DNA of 56,209 nucleotides from Terriglobia bacterium (GCA_021325175.1 JAJPHS010000050.1:1-56209); one strand, 5' to 3'; shown: positions 43,442 to 51,844, counted from the stretch's first letter. Made by a program: numbers and translations. Notes: generated from the sequence alone by a model not told the origin.

Positions 43442-44832
43442 TCCGGAACGGAATCTTTCGCCGGAACCAAAGAAAAATTCGGGCTGGATGGCTGGATCGC
43501 CAGCTTTTTCATTTTATAGAGCAGAACTTTGTAATCGACGCGCAAGGCGGCGGCCGCTCTCTTGCGATTCCAGCGCGCTGCTTCGAGGGCGGCGAGAATC
43601 GCTTCCGTCTCCGCTTTTTCCTTGGTGCGCGCCACCTGATCGAGCACCGCCAGCGTGGACTCGGACGGCGGCGCGACCCGGGGCGGCGCGGAACCGACGC
43701 GGGCTTGCAGCTCGCGAACGATCAGATCCGGATCGCGAAGCACCAGGAAGCGGCGCACGATGTTTTCAAGCTCGCGGATGTTGCCCGGCCAGTGATAACT
43801 TTGCAGCGCCGCAAGCAATTCGCGGGTCAGCGGCGGCGCTGGATTGGCCGGGGTTTCGTGCTTGCGCAGCAGATAATCGGCCAGCGGGAGGATCTCGTCG
43901 CGGCGCTCGCGCAGAGGCGGCATGCGTACGCTGAGGACGCTCAGCCGATAATACAAATCCTGGCGGAACCCGCCTTCTACGATCATGGTTTCAAGCGGGC
44001 GATGCGTAGTCGCGATCACGCGCACGTCGACGCGGATCGATTCCTTGCCGCCGATTCTCCAGAATTCCTGATCCTGCAAGACGTGCAGCAGCTTGGCCTG
44101 GAGCTTGTAGTCCATGTCGCCGATTTCGTCGAGCAGCACCGTGCCGCCGTCGGCAAGCTCGAATAATCCGGCCTTGCGCTGGAAGGCTCCAGTGAAAGCG
44201 CCGCGATCGTAGCCGAACAGTTCGCTTTCGACGAGCTCGGATGGAAGCGCGGCGCAGTTCAGCTTGAGAAAAACTTTACTGGCGCGCGTCGAATGCTCGT
44301 GAACCTGGCGCGCCAGGACTTCCTTTCCGGTTCCGGTCTCGCCCTGAATCAGCAGAGGAAAATCGGAGCGGCCGATTCGCGCCACCAGAGCCTGGATCTC
44401 GTGCATTTCGGGATTGAGACCGAAAAACACCTTCAACGCTTCGCCGCGCGGGGACGCCGGTGGCCGGGCGCGCTCACGCCGCTCGAGGCCCGCGTGAATC
44501 GCATTCGCGGCTGCGGTATCGGTTTCCTCCGCGATCATGACGGCCGCGCTTTTTAGCGCTTCGGCGCGGACGGCGGGCGAGGGATGCGCGGCGACAACGA
44601 AGGCGGGCGCGGCCGACCCCATCCGGCGCATCTCGCGCAAAATTTCGACGGTTTCCTCATCGCTGGTCTGGAGCACGATGGCGCAAGCGGGAAACCGCCT
44701 TTGTAAATAATCAAACACCTCTTGTTTGTTCTTAGCGGGCACCGCTTTGTAACCGAGCGAGGCAAGCGCCGAACACAGCGGATGCAAACTCTCGTCGAAT
44801 TGACGCACGACGAACGTTTTGACAGTGCCCAT
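43438..44832 (-). CDS. Sigma-54-dependent transcriptional activator with degenerate receiver domain
   Basis: 464-residue bacterial enhancer-binding protein. Residues 1-115 have the shape of a receiver domain but the phospho-acceptor position reads FPACAIVLQTSD, with no Asp at the end of strand 3, so normal phosphorylation is unlikely. The AAA+ domain (about 138-370) is complete: Walker A GETGTGKE, the sigma-54 contact loop GAFTGA, Walker B GGTVLLDEIGDM and the arginine-finger region. The C-terminus has a FIS-type helix-turn-helix (RWNRKRAAAALRVDYKVLLYKMKKL). It resembles response regulators of exosortase-type EPS systems. The -24/-12 candidate at 14332 is a plausible target. Confidence 0.93.
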   Translation of the reverse strand: MGTVKTFVVRQFDESLHPLCSALASLGYKAVPAKNKQEVFDYLQRRFPACAIVLQTSDEETVEILREMRRMGSAAPAFVVAAHPSPAVRAEALKSAAVMIAEETDTAAANAIHAGLERRERARPPASPRGEALKVFFGLNPEMHEIQALVARIGRSDFPLLIQGETGTGKEVLARQVHEHSTRASKVFLKLNCAALPSELVESELFGYDRGAFTGAFQRKAGLFELADGGTVLLDEIGDMDYKLQAKLLHVLQDQEFWRIGGKESIRVDVRVIATTHRPLETMIVEGGFRQDLYYRLSVLSVRMPPLRERRDEILPLADYLLRKHETPANPAPPLTRELLAALQSYHWPGNIRELENIVRRFLVLRDPDLIVRELQARVGSAPPRVAPPSESTLAVLDQVARTKEKAETEAILAALEAARWNRKRAAAALRVDYKVLLYKMKKLAIQPSSPNFSLVPAKDSVPE

Positions 44833-45232
44833 GTTATGCCCTCACTCCGGCCGCACCTGAGCAAGAAACCCCTATGCTCCGGGCCGGCGCTACCGCTCCG
44901 GCTCCTCTGCCAGATAAGGATGATTACTACGGGTGGTTTTGCATCGCCTCATGAAAACAACCGACCGCCGCATGGTTCACCAATAGACACGGTTGGACGT
45001 TCCTGATCTCCTCCCAATCCGAACTGCCCGCGCCTTTATTGGTTTGTGATAGCCAGCATAACGCAGTCATCTGACTTTGAAAAGTAGAAAACTGTAAGTA
45101 ACCGCGAAAGCATTTTCGAGCGGCAGAGTGTATGAAAAAAACCAGAATATGACTCGTGAACTTCGTGACGTGTTCGTATCTAAATCGGACCAAATGTCAC
45201 GGACAATTCATGACTCGCGAGACTTTTTCGAA
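44833..45232. other. 400-base intergenic region upstream of the sigma-54 activator
   Basis: Lower in GC than its surroundings and without a convincing gene; a minus-strand 88-codon open frame (44927-45193) has no family features. A G/C-rich, pairing-prone stretch lies within 80 bases of the activator start and probably forms its mRNA leader. Two loosely similar direct repeats (ATGACTCGTGA near 45148 and ATGACTCGCGA near 45210) lie near the end of the sugar dehydrogenase gene. No sigma-54 site was found. Confidence 0.4.
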
Positions 45233-46468
45233 TTAACGCGAGGCGCTGACGCGGGGCGTGACATGAATCAGCGCGCCGGGATTCGCGTCTTCGAGCATCC
45301 ACAACGAGCCGTCGGGCGCTTCTTCGACATCGCGGATGCGGTGGCCGACCTCCCAACGCTCGGCTGCTTTGGCGCCGCCGTGGCCGTCGAAGATGATCCG
45401 GTTGAGGGATTTCGTCTCCAGCCCGCTGATGAAGCCATTGCCGTTCCACTGCGGGAAAGTCTGCGTGCCGTGATAGAACATCAGATTGCCCGGCGCGATC
45501 ACCGGCACCCAATAAAGGACCGGCTTCGCAAGATCGGGCCGCGTATCGGGACTCGGAATCGGCACGCCGTCATAGTTCTTGCCGTAGGAGACAAGCGGCC
45601 AGCCGTAATTCTTGCCCTTCTCGATCAGGTTCAGCTCATCGCCGCCGCGCGGGCCATGCTCGACTTCCCACAGTTCGCCGGTGGGCGAAAATGCCAGGCC
45701 GTAAGGCGTGCGGACGCCCATAGCCCAGGTTTCGGCGGGCGTGAGATTGGGGCCGGGAAATGTATAAGTGCTGACGACCTTGGCGGTCTTGGCGGCTTCG
45801 GTGTCCCTGGGCGGATCGATCAGAGGAATTGTGGAGGCGCCGGTCTTGCCGAAGTTCGGGTTGCCGGGCGCGGGTTTGCCGTCGAGCGTCAGGCGCAGGA
45901 TTTTGCCGACGGGTTGATTCGGGTCCTGGGCCGGCGTCATGCGCTGGCGGTCGCCGACGGAGAGAAACAGGAACTGGCCATCGGGCGAGAACGCGACCTG
46001 CGCGCCTTCCTGGCCGCCCTTGCCCTTGGGCATCTGGCGCCACAGCACCTCGAAATTTTCGAGCTTGGCGGAGGTGCTGGTGATGACCAGTTTGGCCCGC
46101 GCCAGCGCCAATCCGCCGCCGTAGTCGCCCGGCTCGCAATAGGTGAGATAGATGCTATGGTCGGCGGCGTAATGCGGCGAGAGAAAGACGCCGTGCATGC
46201 CGTTCTGGCCCTGCCACCAGACCGCGGGTGTGTTCTCCACCTGGATTTTTTCGCCCTGCTGCGTGACCAGCCACACCGGGCCGGGCTTCTCCGTGATCAG
46301 CATCCGGCCATCGGGCAGAAAGGCGATCCGCCAGGGCAGCTTGAAGGTGGTCACCGTAGTCATTGCAAAGGGCAAGGCGGGCTCCGGCTTCAATTCGCCG
46401 ACGTTCTCCTGGCCCCACACCGCGGCGGACGCCAGGGTGAGAAGAGCCGCCGTTTTCGCCATTGTCAT
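45233..46468 (-). CDS. PQQ-dependent aldose sugar dehydrogenase (YliI/Asd type), secreted
   Basis: 411-residue periplasmic six-bladed propeller. After a signal peptide (about 1-20, ending VWGQ) come LPWRIAFLPDGRMLITEKPGPVWLV, GMHGVFLSPHYAADHSIYLTY, GGQEGAQVAFSPDGQFLFLSVGDRQ, MGVRTPYGLAFSPTGELWEVEHGPRGGDELNLI and NYGWPLVSYGKNYDG, which match soluble aldose dehydrogenases. AAGGAG precedes the ATG by about 9 bases; an ATG two codons on is an alternative. It oxidises free sugars in the periplasm with PQQ. No PQQ genes lie in the window. Confidence 0.9.
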   Translation of the reverse strand: MTMAKTAALLTLASAAVWGQENVGELKPEPALPFAMTTVTTFKLPWRIAFLPDGRMLITEKPGPVWLVTQQGEKIQVENTPAVWWQGQNGMHGVFLSPHYAADHSIYLTYCEPGDYGGGLALARAKLVITSTSAKLENFEVLWRQMPKGKGGQEGAQVAFSPDGQFLFLSVGDRQRMTPAQDPNQPVGKILRLTLDGKPAPGNPNFGKTGASTIPLIDPPRDTEAAKTAKVVSTYTFPGPNLTPAETWAMGVRTPYGLAFSPTGELWEVEHGPRGGDELNLIEKGKNYGWPLVSYGKNYDGVPIPSPDTRPDLAKPVLYWVPVIAPGNLMFYHGTQTFPQWNGNGFISGLETKSLNRIIFDGHGGAKAAERWEVGHRIRDVEEAPDGSLWMLEDANPGALIHVTPRVSASR

Positions 46469-46511
46469 CGACCTGTCTCCTTGTGTTTAGATTGCGGGAT
46501 TTTCGCCAACG

Positions 46512-46531
46512 CCCGGCATAAATGCCAAGGC
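46512..46531 (+). repeat. REP-like palindromic element, diverged copy 3
   Basis: CCCGGCATAAATGCCAAGGC matches the copy at 42673 at 15 of 20 positions and is followed by a T-rich run. It could alternatively be the terminator of a lost + strand transcript. Confidence 0.35.
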
Positions 46532-46794
46532 TATTTTTATTTTAGAGTAGTACGCCGCGGCGGCGCATGATGAAACGTGATGCGATCAGGCGAGCGAAAG
46601 CAGAGGAAGCCGGCGCGTCCGGCTGTTGAAGCCGGGAGCCAATTGTCATTTATCGAAAATCTACTTTCAGTGTGCTGACCACTCAAATTCAGGTCGAGCC
46701 GCGAGGCGGCCGGTAATACGATGGTGCGTGCTATCCGGCCGTAAAACCGCAACCGGTACGAGTTCCCCTGCTTGGCATGCCAAGCGATCAGCTT

Positions 46795-47137
46795 TCCGCA
46801 GCGGACGGCGATTGGCTCTGTCATTTGCTCGCGACACTGCAAGCCAATCCGGGATGCGCAGTGGGCGGCACGATTGTCAACGGACTTCCAGACAATGTGT
46901 TCGCCGCGGCCTGGCAAGTTATCTTCTGATTACGTCGTGGAGCGGAACGCAACGCAGGAAATCGAATATTTCGGAACTGGCAATACCGCGTATCCCGCGG
47001 AGGGATTTTGACAAATCGGAGGTCTGGACCGGAACTGGAATCTTTGGGGAGGCGAAGATCGGGATCTTTGCCGGCGGTGGCGCGCCTCCGGCCGCCGATT
47101 TGTGGCATGCCCGGAAGCGAGAATCTTCTTCGCCTGA
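46795..47137 (+). pseudogene. Decayed GT2-type glycosyltransferase
   Basis: Three in-order fragments of one glycosyltransferase can be read on the + strand. In the first frame: GDWLCHLLATLQANPG, then CAVGGTIVNGLPDNVFAAAW (to the stop at 46927-46929). One base later in the next frame: DYVVERNATQEIEYFGTGNT and AYPAEGF, an in-frame TGA at 47009-47011, then QIGGLDRNWNLWGGEDRDLC and RRWRASGRRFV. These correspond to the family sequence 'DWL..L......GG..VN.LP.N....A', 'F....N.A.P...F...GG.D' and 'GEDRD.C.RWR..G'. A frameshift, a nonsense codon and no recognisable N-terminal nucleotide-binding half mean it is dead. It lies tail-to-tail with the TonB receptor gene, outside the EPS locus. Confidence 0.75.
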
Positions 47138-47205
47138 GGCTGTCATGCCGAACGGTGGTTCGCCAGGCAACCGGCCTGAATCGCCGGCGATGTTTTGGCT
47201 GGTTT

Positions 47206-50200
47206 TTAAAAAATCAGCCGCAGGGCTGCCTGATTCTGGCGCGCCGGGGTACCGAAGGCGATGGTCGAATTGATCGTGCCGAAGGCCGAGCTGTCGCGGA
47301 TCACGTTGGGGGTGTTGAAAACCGGATGATTCAGTGAATCAAACGACTCGAAGCGGAACTGAAGCTTCGCTTTCTCTTTGACATTGAAATTACGCACCAG
47401 CGACAGATCGAGTGTTGTCAGGCCCGGTGCGATGATCACGTCGCGGCCCTCATCGCCGAACGTATAGGTCGCGCCGGGCAAGTTCGCCGCGACCGGAGCC
47501 TGGAAGCAGGCGGTATTGAAAAATTGCGCCGGAGTCTTGGGACCGTTGTTGGGGTTGCAGCCGGCCACCACGTTCGGCCGCTGAATCGAGGACGACGTCT
47601 CCGCCGTGTTTGAGTAGTTCCCCGACAACGTAGCCGTGAGCGGAGTTCCGGTCTGCGTCTGCAGCAGCGCCGCAAGCTGCCATCCACCGGCGATCTTCGA
47701 AGCCACGCCATCGGTCAGCCAATATTTCCCCTTTCCGAACGGCAACTCCCACACCGGGCTGATTACAAACCGGTAACGAACGTCGAAGGTGGATAATCCG
47801 CGGCCCGTTCTGAAATCGTACTGGTTTGAGTACGCGTTGCCGCCGTTCGGAGCGGCGTCGTCGATCGATTTGCCCCAGGTGAACGATGCCAAAAACGACA
47901 GTCCGTAGGCGTAGTGCTTGTTGAGTTTGGCTTGTAGCGATTCATAGTGTGAATTGCCGTCGAACTGATACCAGTTGATGGTCCCCCAGGCCGGATAGGG
48001 ACGCCTGGCCTGAACCTGCTGCGCCGTGCCGGGTCCCGGCGGAGGCTGGTTGATGTTCTGCGTGACTTGCAGGTGGTTGCCGGCGGAGCCGAAATAATCG
48101 GTTTCAAAAACCATGTCGTGCGTCAACTGGCGCTGCACTCCCATGCTCCACTCGTAAACGCGCGGATTCTTGAAGTTCGGATCGACGCCGGTGAGGGAGA
48201 TAGCAGTAACGGTCTGGCTCGCCGCCGGGAACGGATTCAAAAGCGTGATCGGCGCGGCGATGCTCGAGGTATAAGTCTTGGTCAGAGTGTAGGGATAACC
48301 CTTGAAAATTCCACCCAGCCCGTTGTTGATATTCAGCCCGTTAAAGAAAGTGCCGGCGCCGCCACGAATTACGGTCTTTCCATCGTGGAAAGGCTGCCAG
48401 GCGAAGCCTAGGCGAGGACCGAAATCCTTGGCATCGTACTTCATCACATGATTGCCGAGGTTGTCCTGTGGCACGCTGGCGACGGCGCCGACGCCGGGAT
48501 TCTGCTGCGTTTCTGGCTGGCCCGTTGCCGGATTGAACGTCGTCATGCGGTTGGCCTCGTCTCTGGGCGGCGTGTTCATTTCCCAGCGAAGTCCCAAATT
48601 GAGCGTCAGGGTGGAGCTGACCTTCCAATCGTCCTGAACATAAACGCCGATGATGGACTCCAGGCCGTAGTATTTTTCCTGCGCCGGAGTGTTGCTGGTG
48701 CTGGCTGGATAGCCGAGCAGCATATCGGCCAGACCGTAACCGGAGGTCGGCCCGTTGCTGGTATTGGTGAAGCTGAGCGAGCCATTGAACTGGCTGCTGG
48801 AGAAGTTATTGGTGTAGAACCGGGAAAGGTTCGCGCCGGTCCTGATGGTATGCTTGCCCTTGGTCAGCGAAAAGTTGTCGTTGTAGATATAAATCACGTC
48901 GAAGCGCCGCTGCGAACTGTAATTGCCGAAGCCATTCGAGGTGAAATACGAAGTGACGGTGGTTAACGGCGGCCCGGCGACGGGAAGATTGATGGGGAAC
49001 GAAGTGGGCACAACTCCGAACGGGCCCCAGAAATTGGTCACATCCTCCGGCGTGCGCGGTTGAATCAACATGCTGACGCCGACGCGGGCCTGATTGACCA
49101 TGCTCGGCGAGAAGATGTGCGTTTCCGCCAGCCCGTAGACTTCCGATCTCTGATTCACAAAGCAGCCGAAGCCGGGCAGGTCCTTGGGTTGGCAAAGGGC
49201 ATTGTTCGGCTCAAACGACGGATCGTTAAACCAGTTCGCGGTCGCATAGCCGGAGTCCGAGGCGCTGAAATTGTGATCGATCTTCAGGCTGAACTCGTTC
49301 ATGTGCTCGGTACGGGTGTCGTTGTAGCTGTAGTTATTTTTCGGGAGCGAGCCGGCGGGAGTGGGGAAAGTCGGCGCAGGCAGATAGGACATAAGCGCCA
49401 CGCCCACCGGGTTGATCATATTCGGCGGAATGATATTTCCCGGAAGAGGAACTCCGGTCAATGGATTCTTCAGGGTCACCGGAATCGCGCTAAAATCGCC
49501 GACGCGCTCGCCCGCCGTGGGCACGGTGATCAGCGAGCTGAATCCGGAAGCCTGCCGCAAACCTTCATAGCTGAAGAAAAAAAACGTCTTGTTTCTGACG
49601 ATCGGGCCGCCGACGGTGCCGCCGAAATCGTTCTGCTTGAACGACGGCGTGGGACCGGTCTGGAAGAAGTTGCGAGCATCCATAATCTGATTGCGCAGGT
49701 ATTCGAAAGCCGACCCGTGAAAATCGTTGGTGCCGGATTTGGTGGTGATGATCACCTGTCCGCCCGAGCCATAGCCGTATTGCGCCGAGTAAATTCCGGT
49801 GAGCACATTGAATTCTTCGATGGCGTCGATGGAGGGGCGGAAGTTTGGCGCGAACACGTCCGGATCATTATTGTCGAATCCGTTTAGCAGAAAGTTGTTG
49901 CTGGTTTCGCTGTTGCCGGCGACGTTGAATCCGCCGCGGAAGCTAAGCGAGGAGTTTTGCGCCGGCGGCATCACGTTCGGCACTAGCTCCGTCAGAGACC
50001 ACATCTGGCGGCCGTTCAGCGGCATTTCCGTGACCTTGCGGTTATCGACGACGCCGCCCACCTCGCCCGATTCCGTGTTCACCGCAGCGGCTTCCGCCGA
50101 CACTGTGACGTTTTCGGAAACATTACCGACCTCCAGAGAAATGTCGTAGCGGCTATTCTGCGCGACGGCAAGCGAAATACTGGTCCGCGTCTGCGTCTTG

Positions 50201-50451
50201 AAGCCGGTGGCGGAAACTTCCAGATCATAAGTTCCGGCGGGAAGAAAAGTGAACTGGTACACGCCGGCCGGGTTGGTTTGCGCGGTGCGCACCGTGCCCT
50301 GTTCGTGATTGGTGAGTTTCACCGTCGCGTTCGGCAGCACCGCGCCGGTGCTATCCTGCACGGTTCCGGAAATCGCCCCTTCGTTCTGCGCGCGCAGAGA
50401 TGGAACCAGCAGCGCGAAAAAGACAGAAAAAACCGCGAGACAATTCTTCAT
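47206..50451 (-). CDS. TonB-dependent receptor, Oar-like, with carboxypeptidase-regulatory N-terminal domain
   Basis: 1081-residue outer-membrane protein. Signal peptide MKNCLAVFSVFFALLVPSLRAQ is followed by a carboxypeptidase regulatory-like domain (GAISGTVQDSTGAVLPNATVKL, about 23-105), a plug domain (VTEMPLNGRQMWSLTELVPNV; GSGGQVIITTKSGTNDFHGSAFEYLRN) and a large barrel ending in the aromatic-terminated strand ALRLIF. Such receptors are highly expanded in Acidobacteriota and are thought to take up oligosaccharides or other large substrates; the ligand is unknown. ATG 50451 is chosen because it starts the signal peptide; the frame is open for 43 more codons upstream. A hairpin sits 12 bases before the start. 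Confidence 0.92.
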   Translation of the reverse strand: MKNCLAVFSVFFALLVPSLRAQNEGAISGTVQDSTGAVLPNATVKLTNHEQGTVRTAQTNPAGVYQFTFLPAGTYDLEVSATGFKTQTRTSISLAVAQNSRYDISLEVGNVSENVTVSAEAAAVNTESGEVGGVVDNRKVTEMPLNGRQMWSLTELVPNVMPPAQNSSLSFRGGFNVAGNSETSNNFLLNGFDNNDPDVFAPNFRPSIDAIEEFNVLTGIYSAQYGYGSGGQVIITTKSGTNDFHGSAFEYLRNQIMDARNFFQTGPTPSFKQNDFGGTVGGPIVRNKTFFFFSYEGLRQASGFSSLITVPTAGERVGDFSAIPVTLKNPLTGVPLPGNIIPPNMINPVGVALMSYLPAPTFPTPAGSLPKNNYSYNDTRTEHMNEFSLKIDHNFSASDSGYATANWFNDPSFEPNNALCQPKDLPGFGCFVNQRSEVYGLAETHIFSPSMVNQARVGVSMLIQPRTPEDVTNFWGPFGVVPTSFPINLPVAGPPLTTVTSYFTSNGFGNYSSQRRFDVIYIYNDNFSLTKGKHTIRTGANLSRFYTNNFSSSQFNGSLSFTNTSNGPTSGYGLADMLLGYPASTSNTPAQEKYYGLESIIGVYVQDDWKVSSTLTLNLGLRWEMNTPPRDEANRMTTFNPATGQPETQQNPGVGAVASVPQDNLGNHVMKYDAKDFGPRLGFAWQPFHDGKTVIRGGAGTFFNGLNINNGLGGIFKGYPYTLTKTYTSSIAAPITLLNPFPAASQTVTAISLTGVDPNFKNPRVYEWSMGVQRQLTHDMVFETDYFGSAGNHLQVTQNINQPPPGPGTAQQVQARRPYPAWGTINWYQFDGNSHYESLQAKLNKHYAYGLSFLASFTWGKSIDDAAPNGGNAYSNQYDFRTGRGLSTFDVRYRFVISPVWELPFGKGKYWLTDGVASKIAGGWQLAALLQTQTGTPLTATLSGNYSNTAETSSSIQRPNVVAGCNPNNGPKTPAQFFNTACFQAPVAANLPGATYTFGDEGRDVIIAPGLTTLDLSLVRNFNVKEKAKLQFRFESFDSLNHPVFNTPNVIRDSSAFGTINSTIAFGTPARQNQAALRLIF

Positions 50452-50462
50452 GAGACCCTTTT

Positions 50463-50482
50463 TCGCTCGCGCCGGCGAGCGA
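50463..50482 (-). promoter_or_regulatory. Leader hairpin before the TonB receptor
   Basis: TCGCTCGC-gccg-GCGAGCGA: perfect 8-base arms with a 4-base loop, ending 11 bases upstream of the receptor ATG and immediately before AAAAAGGG, its likely ribosome-binding site. It could control translation or stabilise the mRNA. Confidence 0.45.
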
Positions 50483-50531
50483 TTTTCGGCTACTTTATCA
50501 AATTTTTTCGACGGTGTGAATCCCTGTTTGC

Positions 50532-50553
50532 GCCGCTCAAAAGATTGAGCGGC
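50532..50553. promoter_or_regulatory. Second inverted repeat in the receptor/RRM intergenic region
   Basis: GCCGCTCAA-aaga-TTGAGCGGC: perfect 9-base arms with a 4-base loop, about 80 bases from the receptor start and about 130 bases from the RRM gene. An operator or a leader hairpin; no U tract follows. TATAGT at 50588-50593 is a possible -10 for the RRM gene but lacks a good -35. Confidence 0.4.
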
Positions 50554-50685
50554 TACGATTTCCCGCGTTCGCGAGCGCATTCCGTGGTATAGTAACAGCG
50601 CCGAGTAATTTTGGCATCATCGCATCAGCGGCCGACCGCGCTCATCCGATCCTGCCCCGATCCGCAATTGCCCAGAGGAGGCCAG

Positions 50686-50946
50686 GTGAAGAATATCTTC
50701 GTCGGAAATCTCGAGCCGGACGCCACGGAAGCCGCGCTTCGATTCCTGTTCCAGCCATACGGGGCGGTCAAACGCGTCAGTCTCGTCAGAGATCGCGAAA
50801 GCGGGCAATTGAAAGGCTTCGGATTCGTGGAAATGAGGATCGAGGCCGACGGCGATCGCGCCATCTCGGAACTGAACGGCAAGGAAGCCGCGGGCAGGGT
50901 CCTGGATGTCCACGCCGCCCGGCCGCGCATTCATCAGAAAAAGTGA
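50686..50946 (+). CDS. RNA-binding protein with one RRM domain
   Basis: 86-residue protein consisting of a single RNA recognition motif. RNP2 is KNIFVGNLE at the start and RNP1 is LKGFGFVEM at about residues 44-52; the helix ATEAALRFLFQPYG and the end DRAISELNGKEAAGRVLDVHAARPR complete the fold. Start GTG 50686 is decided by AGAGGAGG 4 bases upstream. Proteins of this type in bacteria are often linked to cold or stress responses. The next gene follows after 3 bases. Confidence 0.92.
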   Translation: MKNIFVGNLEPDATEAALRFLFQPYGAVKRVSLVRDRESGQLKGFGFVEMRIEADGDRAISELNGKEAAGRVLDVHAARPRIHQKK

Positions 50947-50949
50947 ACA

Positions 50950-51285
50950 ATGCCGTTTGAGCAGATCATGCCGCGGCCGTTTACGCCGGAAGGCGTCCGC
51001 ACCTACGCTCCGCAGGCGCCGGGCGTGTACGGAATTTCCAATGCGCGGGAGTGGATTTATATCGGCCACGCGAAAAATATCCAGGGGGCGCTTCTCGATT
51101 ATTTCCAGGACCCCGGCTGCGCGGCGATGAAGAAAGACCCGCGCGGATTCGTTTTCGAATTATGCGATGAGGCGTGCTGGTCGACGCGCCAGGACCGGCT
51201 CGTGATTGAGTACGAACCGGCTTGCAACCGGCACTTTGTTCCTGCCCGCGGACGGCGGGAGCCGGCAATGCGGAAGACAACATGA
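50950..51285 (+). CDS. GIY-YIG-fold protein, catalytically degenerate
   Basis: 111-residue protein. APGVYGISNAREWIYIGHAKNI aligns with the GIY-YIG nuclease core (GVY at about 25-27, YIG at about 38-40), and DRLVIEYEPACNRHF matches the C-terminal segment with its Pro and Asn. The conserved helix Arg that normally follows YIG is not seen (NIQGALLDYF), so nuclease activity is doubtful. It follows the RRM gene by 3 bases and its TGA overlaps the next ATG, so it belongs to a small operon. A binding or structural role is possible. Confidence 0.65.
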   Translation: MPFEQIMPRPFTPEGVRTYAPQAPGVYGISNAREWIYIGHAKNIQGALLDYFQDPGCAAMKKDPRGFVFELCDEACWSTRQDRLVIEYEPACNRHFVPARGRREPAMRKTT

Positions 51286-51614
51286 CCGGTCTCATTGTCA
51301 AAGGTTCGACGGCTTTCTTCGTCGAAGGGAACGATCCCGGCGCGCAGGATGCGCTGGGGCTGGTCAACCGCCTCCGCGGAGGAAACACCCGGTCGCTTGA
51401 AACCAAACTTACCGCGCTAAACCTGCGGCTCGCCGCGCGTCCGGCCGAGCTATCGCGGCAATCGCTCGCATGGGCCTACGTTTTCCTCACGCTTACCGAA
51501 GGCGATGAGCAGCGGCTTGAACCCGGCCCGTTCGACGACGAGCTTGCCGGCATCGTCATGAGTATCGAAACAGAACAGCAAAACGCCGATGCCAGGGGAG
51601 AAACTTCTGAGTGA
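51282..51614 (+). CDS. Hypothetical protein
   Basis: 110-residue soluble protein, not recognised. It starts MTGLIVKGSTAFFVEGND, with predicted helices LGLVNRLRGG and LAWAYVFLTLTEGDEQRLE, and an acidic C-terminus. The ATG overlaps the preceding stop (ATGA), which supports it as a real gene co-translated with the GIY-YIG-fold protein. Confidence 0.65.
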   Translation: MTGLIVKGSTAFFVEGNDPGAQDALGLVNRLRGGNTRSLETKLTALNLRLAARPAELSRQSLAWAYVFLTLTEGDEQRLEPGPFDDELAGIVMSIETEQQNADARGETSE

Positions 51615-51635
51615 ACCTCGCGCCGGAGTGTTGAA

Positions 51636-51821
51636 ATGAGATTCCCGAACCAATTTTTATCGCGTTGCCCGCGATGCAGGTCGGTCGATTTTCGAAGCGT
51701 CGGAGTGCGAAACGCCCTGGAAAGCGCGCTCTACTGGCTGCTGCGGCCGCAAAGATGCGCTCTTTGCGGCCGTCATTTTTTCCTGCTGCGCTGGATGGTC
51801 CCGCTGGGGGAAACAAGCTGA
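51636..51821 (+). CDS. Small zinc-ribbon-like protein
   Basis: 61-residue protein with two CXXC knuckles, RCPRCRSVDF and RCALCGRHFF, separated by about 26 residues that are helical and aromatic (ALESALYWLLRP). This spacing fits a zinc ribbon. Its position 21 bases after the previous gene on the same strand supports a real gene. Function unknown. Confidence 0.6.
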   Translation: MRFPNQFLSRCPRCRSVDFRSVGVRNALESALYWLLRPQRCALCGRHFFLLRWMVPLGETS

Positions 51822-51844
51822 TTCAAAAACAAACGAGGTGAGCA

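Noticed and set aside
44927-45193. 88-codon minus-strand open frame in the activator's upstream region
   Set aside because: No ribosome-binding site, no motif and low coding character.
47009-47011. TGA read as selenocysteine or programmed recoding in the glycosyltransferase remnant
   Set aside because: A separate frameshift lies 80 bases upstream, the N-terminal half is missing, and the residue is not a known Sec site.
46626-47273. 215-codon + strand open frame in the gap after the sugar dehydrogenase
   Set aside because: Wrong frame; the glycosyltransferase fragments lie in the other two frames and explain the conserved signal.
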